Positions 7,231 to 15,136 of a stretch of DNA of 42,834 nucleotides are shown here, in pieces. Position 1 is the first letter of the stretch, and each line of letters begins with the position of its first letter. Location of the stretch: contig NZ_BMMU01000005.1 in assembly GCF_014646095.1 (NCBI RefSeq), positions 292,309 to 335,142 of the forward strand, in the 5' to 3' direction. The DNA is from Streptomyces lacrimifluminis. GTDB lineage: Bacteria > Actinomycetota > Actinomycetes > Streptomycetales > Streptomycetaceae. The notes under the pieces were generated by a model. That model was not told the DNA's origin and did not search any database. It was given only the letters and a program-made list of their open reading frames with translations. The position numbers were made by a program, and so were the translations under genes.

Positions 7231-9557
7231 GCGTGGGGCACTGGACGAGGGACCTCGGCCTGGGGGTCCGGTTCGCCTTCACGGGCGGGCGCGAGGGCTG
7301 GGGGCGGGTCCTGCTGACGGCCGTCGGGGTCGGGCTCGGGGTGGCGCTGCTGCTGCTGACGACCGCCATCCCGAGCGCCCTGGCGGCGCGGGGCGAGCGC
7401 GAGAGCGCCCGTACGAACATCATGTACGTCGACAAACAGATGCCGAAGGCCGACAACACGCTGATCGTGGCGAGCGTCTCCACGACCTTCCGTGAGGACG
7501 AGCTACGCGGGCGGGAGCTGGAACCCGAAGGGGTGCGGGCGCCCCTGCCGCCGGGGATCGACAGGTTTCCCGCGGTCGGCGAGATGTTCGTCTCCCCCGC
7601 GCTCGAACGGCTGCTGGAGTCCGGCGACGGCAAGCTGCTGCGGGAACGGCTGTCGGACCGGATCGTCGGCACCATCGGCGACAACGGGCTCGTCGGACCC
7701 GCCGAACTCGCCTTCTACCAGGGTGGCGAGGGGCTGGCGGACCGTTTCGCCGGGGGTACGGTGACGCGGATCAACCAGTTCGGGGATCTGCATCCGTCGT
7801 CCGAGGGGATGGACCCGGTTCTGCTCCTGCTCACCCTCGTCGTCTTCGTGGTGCTGCTGATGCCGGTCGGCGTCTTCATCGCCACGGCCGTACGGTTCGG
7901 CGGTGAGCGGCGCGACCGGCGGCTGGCCGCGCTGCGGCTGGTCGGGGCCGACGGCATGATGACCCGGCGGATCGCCGCGGGCGAGGCGTTCGCGGGCGCC
8001 GCGGTCGGGCTCGTCTTCGGCACCGTCTTCTTCCTGATCGGCCGTCAGGCCGCGGGCTATGTCGCCGTGTTCGACATGAGCGTGTTCCCCAGCGATCTGA
8101 ATCCGGCTCCCGCGCTGGCCGTCCTGGTCGCGGTCGCCGTGCCGTTGGCCGCCGTGCTGGTCACCCTGTTCGCGCTGCGCGGTGTGGTGATCGAGCCGCT
8201 CGGTGTGGTGCGTACGGCCCGGCCCCCACGCCGTCGGCTGTGGTGGCGGCTGCTGCTGCCGCTGGGCGGGGTCGCGGCGCTCTCCCCCATGATCGGGCAG
8301 GGCAACGACGCCGGGCAGTTCAACGACTTCCTTGTCATCGCCGGTGTCTCGCTGCTGCTCATCGGGGTGACCGCACTCCTGCCCTGGGTCGTCGAGGCGG
8401 TGGTCGCACGGCTCGACTCCGGCGGACTTTCCTGGCAACTGGCCGTCCGGCGGCTCCAGTTGAGCAGCGGTACGGCGGCCCGCATGGTGAACGGGATCGC
8501 GGTGGCGGTGGCCGGTGCCATCGCCCTGCAGATGTTCTTCTCAGGGGTCGCCGGCGCCTACGAGACCCCGACGAAAGAGAACCTCGACCGGGCCCAGATG
8601 GAGGTCAGCATTCCCGACAACGTCCCGCTCGTCCGGGCGAGCCAGGAGCTCGCCCGGACCGAGGGCGTGCGGAAGGTCACCGTGCTGTCCTACGGTTCGG
8701 TGGGCGAGAAGGCCAAGTCCCCCGAGAAGTACGTCGAGTTGACCATCGGCGACTGCGCGGCACTGCGCGAGGTGGGCCGGCTCCCCTCGTGCCGTGACGG
8801 TGACGTCTTCACCGTGCGGGGCGTCGAGTACGCCACGGAGGCGCCCCGACTGGTCAAGCCGGGCCGGAAGTTGTGGGTCAGCCCGGGCTATTCGCAGAGC
8901 GTGAGGCCGGCGGTCGCCTGGACGGTCCCGGCGGGTGTCCAGCCGGCAGGAACCCGCGAGGACCCGTCCGGGATCGAGCGCGGCGGTGTTCTCGCCACGC
9001 CGGGCGCCCTGCCCGAGGAGGTCGTGGCGCGGGCTGCCGGACGGATCTTCATCGGCCTCGATCCCCAGGTGGCGGACGCCCGCGACCTGGTCCGCAACAC
9101 GGCGGCGCGGATCGACCCCCTCACGGATCCCGCGACCTGGACGGCCACCAAACGCGTCAGGCAGTTCGACTCGATCCGCACCGGCCTGTTCGTCGGCGCC
9201 ACCTGCGTCCTGCTGCTGATCGGGGTGAGCCTGCTGGTCTCCCAGCTGGAGCAGCTTCGCGAGCGCCGGAAACTGCTGTCGTCCCTGGTCGCCTTCGGTA
9301 CCCGGCGGCGCACCCTGAGCCTGTCGGTGCTGTGGCAGACGGTGATCCCGATCGGACTGGGGCTGCTGCTGTCGTCGGGCGTGGGGCTGACCCTGGGCGT
9401 GGTCCTGCTGAAGATGACGAACAGGTCGTTCGGCATCGACTGGGCCGCCGTACTGACGATGACCGGCATCGGCGCGGGCGTCGCGCTGCTGGTCACGGTG
9501 CTGAGTCTGCCGCCGCTGCTGCGGCTGATGCGGCCGGACGGTCTGCGCACGGAGTAG
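7227..9557 (+). CDS. FtsX-like ABC transporter permease
   Basis: The 776-residue integral membrane protein has an N-terminal membrane helix (about 26-48), a first extracytoplasmic segment and a three-helix FtsX block (about residues 190-330). Further helices and a second extracytoplasmic segment (about 430-650) follow, then a final FtsX block ending in PPLLRLMRPDGLRTE. Duplicated FtsX modules with large outer domains are typical of long actinobacterial permeases of the MacB/FtsX superfamily, which move substrates mechanically and do not form a classical channel. The ATG overlaps the ATPase stop. A long hairpin follows the gene. No substrate can be deduced. Confidence 0.93.
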   Translation: MSVGHWTRDLGLGVRFAFTGGREGWGRVLLTAVGVGLGVALLLLTTAIPSALAARGERESARTNIMYVDKQMPKADNTLIVASVSTTFREDELRGRELEPEGVRAPLPPGIDRFPAVGEMFVSPALERLLESGDGKLLRERLSDRIVGTIGDNGLVGPAELAFYQGGEGLADRFAGGTVTRINQFGDLHPSSEGMDPVLLLLTLVVFVVLLMPVGVFIATAVRFGGERRDRRLAALRLVGADGMMTRRIAAGEAFAGAAVGLVFGTVFFLIGRQAAGYVAVFDMSVFPSDLNPAPALAVLVAVAVPLAAVLVTLFALRGVVIEPLGVVRTARPPRRRLWWRLLLPLGGVAALSPMIGQGNDAGQFNDFLVIAGVSLLLIGVTALLPWVVEAVVARLDSGGLSWQLAVRRLQLSSGTAARMVNGIAVAVAGAIALQMFFSGVAGAYETPTKENLDRAQMEVSIPDNVPLVRASQELARTEGVRKVTVLSYGSVGEKAKSPEKYVELTIGDCAALREVGRLPSCRDGDVFTVRGVEYATEAPRLVKPGRKLWVSPGYSQSVRPAVAWTVPAGVQPAGTREDPSGIERGGVLATPGALPEEVVARAAGRIFIGLDPQVADARDLVRNTAARIDPLTDPATWTATKRVRQFDSIRTGLFVGATCVLLLIGVSLLVSQLEQLRERRKLLSSLVAFGTRRRTLSLSVLWQTVIPIGLGLLLSSGVGLTLGVVLLKMTNRSFGIDWAAVLTMTGIGAGVALLVTVLSLPPLLRLMRPDGLRTE

Positions 9558-9574
9558 CGCCTCCGCGCCCGCCC

Positions 9575-9632
9575 ATCGCACGGGCCCCTCCCCCGGACCT
9601 CGGTCTCCTGGGGAGGGGCCCCGTGCGCGATC
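9575..9632. terminator. Bidirectional terminator between convergent operons
   Basis: Long inverted repeat: left arm atcgcacgggcccctccccc (9576-9595) pairs with the reverse complement at 9611-9632 with a one-base bulge. It sits 20-75 bases past the permease stop and about 40 bases past the convergent roadblock operon stop, so it can end both transcripts. Confidence 0.8.
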
Positions 9633-9670
9633 CGCTCAGGCGCCCTCGGTTCCGCGCGGATCGGGTCCTT

Positions 9671-10084
9671 TCAGAGGCTGTACTCCTTGACCACCCGTCG
9701 CACCTGGGCGAAGAGCATGCCCACGTTGACCGCCTTGCGGCAGACGACCACGGCGACGACGTCCTGCTGCTCGTTCAGCCGCACGAACAGGTGAGTGAGG
9801 TTCTCGCTGTTGACGAGAATCTCCTGGAAGAAGTGCTGGTCGCTCTGGACGCCCCGCCGTTCCTTGAACACGTCCTCGATCATCACGACCGTACGGCCCT
9901 GGAACAGGTCGAGGGTCGCGCCCGCCAGCAGGTCGAGCACCTCCGGCGGATGGTTGTCGACCGTCTCGTACGAGAGCAGCATCCCGGTGGCCATGTCGAC
10001 CACCCCGGACGCCACGCACTCGGGGGCATCGGTACGGAGCGCCTTGACCAGGCTCATGACCTGGTCGGAGAAACCTGTGGTCAT
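9671..10084 (-). CDS. Roadblock-like hypothetical protein (third gene of the roadblock operon)
   Basis: The product is 137 residues from the ATG at 10084, or up to 146 from a GTG at 10111 whose GTGA overlaps the stop of the upstream roadblock gene; an ATG at 10099 is also in frame. The protein has an alternating strand/helix pattern (ASGVVDMATGMLLS, LFVRLNEQQDVVAVVVCRKAVNVGM) like a roadblock/longin fold, but no catalytic motif is seen. Its position next to a canonical roadblock protein suggests the two form a hetero-oligomer that binds or regulates a small GTPase, as roadblock proteins do elsewhere. No GTPase gene is in this window. The family name is uncertain. Confidence 0.75.
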   Translation of the reverse strand: MTTGFSDQVMSLVKALRTDAPECVASGVVDMATGMLLSYETVDNHPPEVLDLLAGATLDLFQGRTVVMIEDVFKERRGVQSDQHFFQEILVNSENLTHLFVRLNEQQDVVAVVVCRKAVNVGMLFAQVRRVVKEYSL

Positions 10085-10107
10085 GCGTTTCGTCCCCATC
10101 CTTTCCT

Positions 10108-10506
10108 TCACACTCCTTCGGTCGCCACGGCGGGATCCGTCGCGGAGAGGATCGAGCCGATACGGCGCAGCGCCGGCTGGGTGGCACGGTGCAGCCGGTC
10201 CAGGTCGACGCCCTCGTCGCCGAGTACGACCATCAGCGCGGTGTCCCCGACGGCGTAGAACGCGGCGCAGCCCTGGCTGCCGTAGGTGACCGTCCGGCGC
10301 AGGGTGCCCCGGCCGGTCGCCTGGGCCGCCCGGCGGGCGAGGCCGAGCCCCGCGGCGGCGATGGCGGCCAGGCTCTCGGGGTCGATCGACGCGGCGGTGT
10401 CCGCCGCTATGAGCAGTCCGTCGGTCGCGGCGATCGCCGTGTCGGTGATTCCGTCCACTTTTTCGCGCAGGTCGCGCATTTCCATGGCCAGCGCATTGTG
10501 GTCCAT
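10108..10506 (-). CDS. Roadblock/LC7 domain protein
   Basis: The 132-residue protein shows the roadblock pattern: a long N-terminal helix (LREKVDGITDTAIAATDG), a strand pair around DGLLIAADTA, helix ESLAAIAAAGLGLARRAAQ, a strand at RRTVTYGSQGCAAFYAVG and the final strand TALMVVLGDEGVDLDRL. Roadblock proteins regulate Ras-like GTPases; in Streptomyces they are best known from conservons (cvn operons) as CvnB. Here the kinase (CvnA), DUF742 (CvnC) and GTPase (CvnD) genes are absent, so this is not a conservon. It lies between a DUF4388-like protein gene and a second roadblock-like gene on the same strand and is coupled to the latter. A phased short repeat precedes its start. Confidence 0.88.
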   Translation of the reverse strand: MDHNALAMEMRDLREKVDGITDTAIAATDGLLIAADTAASIDPESLAAIAAAGLGLARRAAQATGRGTLRRTVTYGSQGCAAFYAVGDTALMVVLGDEGVDLDRLHRATQPALRRIGSILSATDPAVATEGV

Positions 10507-10520
10507 GTACTCAACTCCCC

Positions 10521-10592
10521 TATGGGTTTCTATGGACTTCTACGGGTTTCCATAAGCTTCCAATGAGCTCCCATGAGCTTCCGATGAGCCTC
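10521..10592. repeat. Seven degenerate 10-11 bp direct repeats upstream of the roadblock gene
   Basis: Plus-strand units are tatgggtttc, tatggacttc, tacgggtttc, cataagcttc, caatgagctcc, catgagcttcc and gatgagcctc. The first four are exactly 10 bp and the next two 11 bp, so each unit lies on one face of the helix. The array fills most of the 102-bp gap between the 353-residue protein gene and the roadblock gene. Confidence 0.75.
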
Positions 10593-10608
10593 TGAGTTCC
10601 GTCGGGCG

Positions 10609-11670
10609 TTATTTGGCGGTTCCGTTCCTCATGCGAAAGAACCCTTTCCAGCTCGTCCCGCGCTTTTCGGGGGCGAGAGATTCGGTGATGCCACTGGCAC
10701 CGGGTTCGCGGCGGGGCAGTGCGGGAGCGGGGGCCCTCGGTGGCGATGCCCGCCGGGGCAGCGCTTGGGCGTCGGAGGCGAGGACGGCGGCCAGCGCGGT
10801 GACCACGGCGGGGTCGACGTACGGGGGCGGCGGGGGTGGCGGTGGCGCAGGCGGCCTGCGCTGCCGCAGCCCTTCCTCCGGCACCCGTACGACCGGCAGC
10901 GGCGCGGCCCCCTCGGCGCACTCCAGAAGCCCGGCGCCGAGCATCCGCGCCACCTCGACGGTCACCGTGTACACCCCTCGCCCCGTACGGAACGCGAGGT
11001 CACGGGCGGTCCGGCGACCGTCGGCCTGGTCCAGCAACTCCTGCTGTACGGGGGTGAGTCGCCCGTCGCTCACCGCGACCGGCGCCGAACCCGGGCTCGG
11101 CCGCTCACGGTTCGGGCGTACCGGGTGGGGCAGGGCGGCGAGGGCGGCCAGTTTGCGGTTGGCGTCCTGGAGGAGGCGGATCGGCCCCTCGCCCACCGGC
11201 ACGGGGGCGAGGGGCTCGGCCCGGGGGTCGCGTTCGCAGGCGTCCACCCGGCCCGCGACGACCGCGAAGACGGCGTCCCGTAGCGCCATCATGCAGACGA
11301 CCCGCAGCTGGGCGGCGCCCGCGTACCCGTGCCTGATCAGCTCGGCGCCCGGCCAGCGCGCTCCCCCGGCCTCCCGCACCAGCTCGGCCCACTCCTCACC
11401 GCTGATCCGGCGGGAGCGCAGGAGCAGCGCCTCCGGGCCCGGGGCGCCCGGGCTCTCGGCGCCGACGACGAGTCCGCGCCGGAGATGAAAGGTCCCGCCG
11501 GGGCTGCCGGCCGCGCGCAGCGCCCCGGTGAACTCCTCGCGCCCGCACTCGGCCAGGGCGTTCAGCAGCAGGTCGTAGCCGATCCGGCCAAGGGAATCCG
11601 GGGATGCGCGCGTGTATACGGATTCGGGATCCGGGGCGGATGTGGATACGGAATCGCGGATGACCGACAT
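10609..11670 (-). CDS. DUF4388/PATAN-like and winged-helix hypothetical protein of the roadblock operon
   Basis: From the ATG at 11670 (ribosome site aaggggag 4 bases upstream) the product has 353 residues. About residues 20-80 resemble the DUF4388/PATAN fold found with roadblock proteins and two-component systems (FTGALRAAGSPGGTFHLRRGLVVGAE). Residues about 210-260 (LTPVQQELLDQADGRRTARDLAF and VARMLGAGLL) look like a winged helix. A poly-proline stretch (nine of eleven positions Pro) then leads to a disordered basic C-terminus. It is the promoter-proximal gene of the roadblock operon. A signal-transduction or transcription-control role linked to the roadblock pair is inferred; no exact family is recognised. 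Confidence 0.75.
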   Translation of the reverse strand: MSVIRDSVSTSAPDPESVYTRASPDSLGRIGYDLLLNALAECGREEFTGALRAAGSPGGTFHLRRGLVVGAESPGAPGPEALLLRSRRISGEEWAELVREAGGARWPGAELIRHGYAGAAQLRVVCMMALRDAVFAVVAGRVDACERDPRAEPLAPVPVGEGPIRLLQDANRKLAALAALPHPVRPNRERPSPGSAPVAVSDGRLTPVQQELLDQADGRRTARDLAFRTGRGVYTVTVEVARMLGAGLLECAEGAAPLPVVRVPEEGLRQRRPPAPPPPPPPPYVDPAVVTALAAVLASDAQALPRRASPPRAPAPALPRREPGASGITESLAPEKRGTSWKGFFRMRNGTAK

Positions 11671-11852
11671 CACTCCCCTTGGCCTTGCTCTCATCGGCAT
11701 TTCGCACATACGCCTGACGCGTAGCACTGAGGGGGTATGTGTATCAGTCCGGGCGCATATTCAGACCGGGGTCTTCCTACCTGACGGAAGTTGAAATCTC
11801 TCGCCGTTCAACGGTCTTTGTTCGACGCTCATTTGATCGAACCGTCACCTTT

Positions 11853-12806
11853 TCAGTCGCCCCACACCCGCACGGGCAACGGCCGCAACGCCTCCCGCAG
11901 GGCCCCCGCCAGCTCCTCGTACTCCGCGCCCCGCACGGCGCCCGCGCGCATCGCGAGGCCGATCCGGCGGGTCGGGGCCGGGGCGGCGAAGCGGCCGGTG
12001 CGGAGCTGGTCGCTGCGGCCCGTCTCGACGTCGACCGCGGTGTGCGGCAGCAGTGTCACGCCGAGGCCGCCTGCGACGAGCTGGACGAGGGTGGACAGAC
12101 CGGCGGCCGTGGTGGTGACCGGGGCGTCCGCGCGCCCGGCCTCCCGGCAGATGTCGAGCGCCTGGTCGCGCAGACAGTGCCCTTCGTCCAGGAGGAGCAG
12201 GTCGAGTTCGCGCAGCGCCTCGCGCGGGAGGTCCGTCTGCCCGCCGAGGGGATGGCCGAGGGGCGTGACGAGCACGAAGTCCTCGTCGAAGAGGGGGAGT
12301 TCGAGGACGCCGGGCATCCCGGCCGGGACGGCGACCAGGAGCAGGTCGAGGCGGCCGGTGGTGAGTCCGTCGAGGAGGCCGGCGGTCTGCTCCTCGTGGA
12401 CCTGGAGGTCGAGGTCCGGGTAGCGGTCGTGGACGAGGCGCAGGACGGTGGGCAGGAGGTAGGGCGCGACGGTCGGGATCACGCCGAGCCGCAGGGCCCC
12501 GGTGAAGGGCGCGCGGACGGCCTCGGCCTCCTCCATGAGCGCGGCGACCGACTCCAGCACGGCCCGGGCCCTTACGGCGAGCCGCTCACCGGCGGGCGAC
12601 AGCAGCACCCTGCGGGTGGTGCGCTCCACCAGGGTGACGCCGAGGGCCTCCTCCAGGGCGGAGACGGCGCCCGAGAGCGCGGGCTGGCTCATGCCGATCG
12701 CGGCGGCGGCATCCCGGAAGTGCAGCTGCTCGGCGACGGCGACGAAGGCGCGCAGTTGGGCGAGACTGGGCCGACGGCGCCCGTCGGTGTTCTTGGGCGC
12801 GGCCAT
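11853..12806 (-). CDS. oxyR: OxyR, LysR-type peroxide sensor regulator
   Basis: The 317-residue LysR-type regulator has an N-terminal winged helix (LAQLRAFVAVAEQLHFRDAAAAIGMSQPALSGAVSALE) and a substrate-like domain. It contains HCLRDQALDIC, with two cysteines nine residues apart in the same context as the redox-active Cys199/Cys208 of E. coli OxyR. It should sense hydrogen peroxide by disulfide formation and activate peroxidase genes. The ATG at 12806 has ggggag 8 bases upstream; a GTG at 12812 is less likely. It is divergently placed from ahpD with a 92-bp shared control region, as in the Streptomyces oxyR-ahpCD arrangement, except that ahpC is missing. Confidence 0.95.
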   Translation of the reverse strand: MAAPKNTDGRRRPSLAQLRAFVAVAEQLHFRDAAAAIGMSQPALSGAVSALEEALGVTLVERTTRRVLLSPAGERLAVRARAVLESVAALMEEAEAVRAPFTGALRLGVIPTVAPYLLPTVLRLVHDRYPDLDLQVHEEQTAGLLDGLTTGRLDLLLVAVPAGMPGVLELPLFDEDFVLVTPLGHPLGGQTDLPREALRELDLLLLDEGHCLRDQALDICREAGRADAPVTTTAAGLSTLVQLVAGGLGVTLLPHTAVDVETGRSDQLRTGRFAAPAPTRRIGLAMRAGAVRGAEYEELAGALREALRPLPVRVWGD

Positions 12807-12898
12807 GTCCACACTCCCCTTGACTGATAGGTTTCACTGATCAACACAACCGAGTGTAGCGATTCCTTCGATCAATCAAGCAAGGGCGGTGAGTGGGT
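12807..12898. promoter_or_regulatory. Divergent oxyR/ahpD control region
   Basis: This 92-bp region should contain both promoters. The stretch gataggtttcactgatc (12826-12842) is a loose inverted element (GAT...ATC ends) and resembles the ATAG-spaced half-sites bound by OxyR. A second GATC-centred patch occurs at 12868-12880. Exact boxes are not certain. Confidence 0.45.
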
Positions 12899-13432
12899 AT
12901 GGGTCTCGCGGAACTGAAGTCCGCTCTGCCCGACTACGCGGCGGACCTGCGCCTCAACCTGGAATCGGTCGTCAACGGCTCCCGGCTCACCCCGCAGCGG
13001 CTGTGGGGCACCGTGCTGGTCTGCGCGATCGCGTCCCGTTCACCGCGCGTGCTGCGCGAGCTGGGGCCTGAGGCCAGGGCGCGCCTCTCCCCGGAGGCGT
13101 ACACGGCCGCCCGGTCGACCGCGGCCATGATGGCGATGAGCAACGTCTTCCACCGCACCCGCCATCTGCTCTCCGACCCGGAGTACGGGCGGCTGCGCGC
13201 CGGTCTGCGGGCCAACGTGCTCGGCGATCCGGGCGTCGAGCGGACCGACGTGGAGCTGTGGTCGGTGGCGGTGTCGGCGATCAACGGGTGCGGAGCCTGT
13301 CTCGACGCACACGAGCGGGTGCTGCGGGGTGCGGGCGTCGGCCGGGAGACGGTGCAGGAGGCGTTCAGGATCGCGGCGGTCGTCCAGGCCGTCGGCACGA
13401 CGCTGGACGCGGAGGCGATCCTCGCCGAGTAG
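12899..13432 (+). CDS. ahpD: AhpD alkylhydroperoxidase-like protein
   Basis: From the ATG at 12899 the protein has 177 residues; a GTG two codons earlier is possible. It is all-helical and carries the CxxC-plus-His active site CGACLDAHE near residue 129, followed by [26 protein letters not shown], matching mycobacterial and streptomycete AhpD. AhpD normally reduces the peroxiredoxin AhpC through its thiol pair and has weak peroxidase activity itself. In the usual locus ahpC lies directly before ahpD, downstream of the OxyR-controlled promoter; here ahpD takes that place. Its partner must be encoded elsewhere or be absent. Confidence 0.93.
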   Translation: MGLAELKSALPDYAADLRLNLESVVNGSRLTPQRLWGTVLVCAIASRSPRVLRELGPEARARLSPEAYTAARSTAAMMAMSNVFHRTRHLLSDPEYGRLRAGLRANVLGDPGVERTDVELWSVAVSAINGCGACLDAHERVLRGAGVGRETVQEAFRIAAVVQAVGTTLDAEAILAE

Positions 13433-13616
13433 CCGCCGCAGCCGCAGCCGCAGCCGCCGAGTATCTGCGGGGCAGCCGTGTGCTGCCAGGCGGGGCGGGT
13501 GACTGGACGTGGCAGGCGGTACGTCCGACAATGGGCGGACCCTCACTCCGTTCGTCGCCGCCTTCGTCGTCCCGGCCGCGAGGACCGTCCTTCTCCGACT
13601 GAGGGAGCCACCCGCA
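13433..13616. other. Short intergenic region with GCCGCA repeats
   Basis: It begins with about four tandem gccgca hexamers (13434-13457) directly after the ahpD stop and ends with gagggagcc, the ribosome site of the metalloprotease gene. The promoter of the M56 gene should lie here, but no clear -10/-35 pair was picked out. Confidence 0.35.
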
Positions 13617-14555
13617 ATGACCGTCGCCCTGGCGCTGATGGCCGTCGTCGCCCTGACCGCCGCCGCTGTCCTGCCGCGTGTGCTGACCCGGGCCGGCTGG
13701 CCCGACCGGGAGCCGGTGCTGGGGCTGTGGGTGTGGCAGTGCCTGGTCGCCACCGTGCTGGTGTGCTGTCTCGCCGCGCTGCTGCTGGGTACGACGGCCG
13801 CGTTCGGGACCGTCCGGGCCCACGCCTTCGCACCGGCGCCGCCCTCGGTCACCGCCGCCTACGAGCTGGGGCGACCGCCCGTCTGGCTCACCGTACTGAC
13901 GCTGCTGCTGGCCTGCGGGGCGGCCTGGACGGTCGCCATGCTCGCCCGGGAACTCGCCGAGGCACGCAGACGGCGTCGGCTGCGGCGCGCGCATCTGCGG
14001 GAGCGGGCACCGGACCTGCCCGCCGGTTTCCCGGCCGCCAAGGGGCCGCTGCTGGTCCTGGAGGACGAGTATCCCGACGCCTGGCTGCTGTCCGGGCCCG
14101 CGCCCCAACTCGTCGTCACCACGGGTGCGTTGCGCCGACTGTCCGATCACGAGCTGGACGCCGTACTCGCCCATGAGCTCGGTCATGCCCGCGCCCGCCA
14201 CGACTGGCTGCTGCACCTCTCGCAGGCGCTGGCCACCGGTTTTCCGCGCGTCCCGGTCTTCGCGCACTTCAGGGACCAGACGCACCGTCTGGTCGAACTG
14301 GCCGCCGACGACAGCGCGTCCCGGCGCTGCGGCCACCGCACCACCGCGCTCGCCCTGATCGAACTCAACCGACACCGGGGCGTGTTGTCCTGCGCCTGCA
14401 CCCGCGGCCAGCTGGGCGACCGCGTCGAACGCCTCCTCGCGCCCCCGCCCCGCCTGGACGCCCCCTACCGCGCCGCCACTCTCCTGGCCGCCGCGCTGGC
14501 CCCACTGATCCCCCTCCTCATCGCCCTGAGCCCGGCCCTGAACGTCCTCAACTGA
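13617..14555 (+). CDS. M56 family (BlaR1-like) membrane metallopeptidase
   Basis: The 312-residue membrane protein has hydrophobic segments near residues 1-22, 36-65 and 85-110, a cytoplasmic zinc-protease domain with HELGHARARHD (HExxH, about residue 186) and a terminal membrane segment. The ATG at 13617 has gaggga 9 bases upstream. BlaR1/MecR1-type proteases cleave the BlaI repressor after sensing beta-lactam through an extracellular penicillin-binding domain. This protein ends right after its last helix and lacks that sensor domain, and no BlaI-like gene is adjacent. This short form is common in actinobacteria, where M56 genes usually follow a BlaI/MecI gene. Confidence 0.88.
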   Translation: MTVALALMAVVALTAAAVLPRVLTRAGWPDREPVLGLWVWQCLVATVLVCCLAALLLGTTAAFGTVRAHAFAPAPPSVTAAYELGRPPVWLTVLTLLLACGAAWTVAMLARELAEARRRRRLRRAHLRERAPDLPAGFPAAKGPLLVLEDEYPDAWLLSGPAPQLVVTTGALRRLSDHELDAVLAHELGHARARHDWLLHLSQALATGFPRVPVFAHFRDQTHRLVELAADDSASRRCGHRTTALALIELNRHRGVLSCACTRGQLGDRVERLLAPPPRLDAPYRAATLLAAALAPLIPLLIALSPALNVLN

Positions 14556-14570
14556 CCTTCGGGCTACACA

Positions 14571-14978
14571 CGTCGGCCACGCGGTACGGCAACCGCGGGC
14601 CCGCTGCGGCTGGTCACGCAGTTCCCCGCGCCCCCTCAAGGGCGCGCGGCGGAGCTGTGTCCTTCTTTGCCCCCGCCACGTGGACACGACCGACCGCACC
14701 GAACTGCGTCAGCCACGCGGTACGGCGACCGCGGGCCCGCTGCGGCTGGCCACGCAGTTCCCCGCGCCCCTTCAGAGGCGTGGCGCCGAGCTGTGGCTTT
14801 CTTTGGCTCCGCCGCGCAGACGCGGCTGACCGCAGCGAGGTGCGTCGGCCACGCGGTACGGCGACCGCCGGCCCGCTGCGGCTGGTCGCACAGTTGCCCG
14901 CGCCCCCTCAAGGGCGCGCGGCACCGAGCCGGCTCCTCCCGTGTGGACACGGCCGGCCGCATCGGAACCGTCGGTTCC
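14571..14978. repeat. 136-bp tandem repeat, three copies
   Basis: Copies start at 14571, 14707 and 14843, each opening with cgtc(g/a)gccacgcggtacggc. The first two are exactly 136 bp. The third lacks about 10 bp in its second half, and the start of a degraded fourth copy (cgtcggttccgcg) is visible at 14969. The first 80 bp of each unit is best conserved and contains cagttccccgcgcccc followed by a small hairpin (gcgccc-tcaa-gggcgc in copies 1 and 3). The cagttccccgcgcccc core matches a dispersed intergenic element I recall from Streptomyces. The array fills the convergent gap between the M56 gene and the AI-2E permease gene. Confidence 0.85.
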
Positions 14979-15136
14979 GCGTTACGTTTCCGGCAAACTC
15001 CCGGGCGCGGACGTGTCGTTCGCCGGAGACTGGATCCGCCGACGACCCTGCGTGTCGGAGCCGGCCGTGCTCGTCGCCTCGGCCGGGCGGCCGGTCGACC
15101 GTCGCACCGGGTCGCCCGGCGCCGCCGACCGACCGA

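Noticed and set aside
13365..14699. 444-codon minus-strand frame over the M56 gene
   Set aside because: It is Gln/Arg/Gly-rich shadow coding opposite a clear metalloprotease gene.
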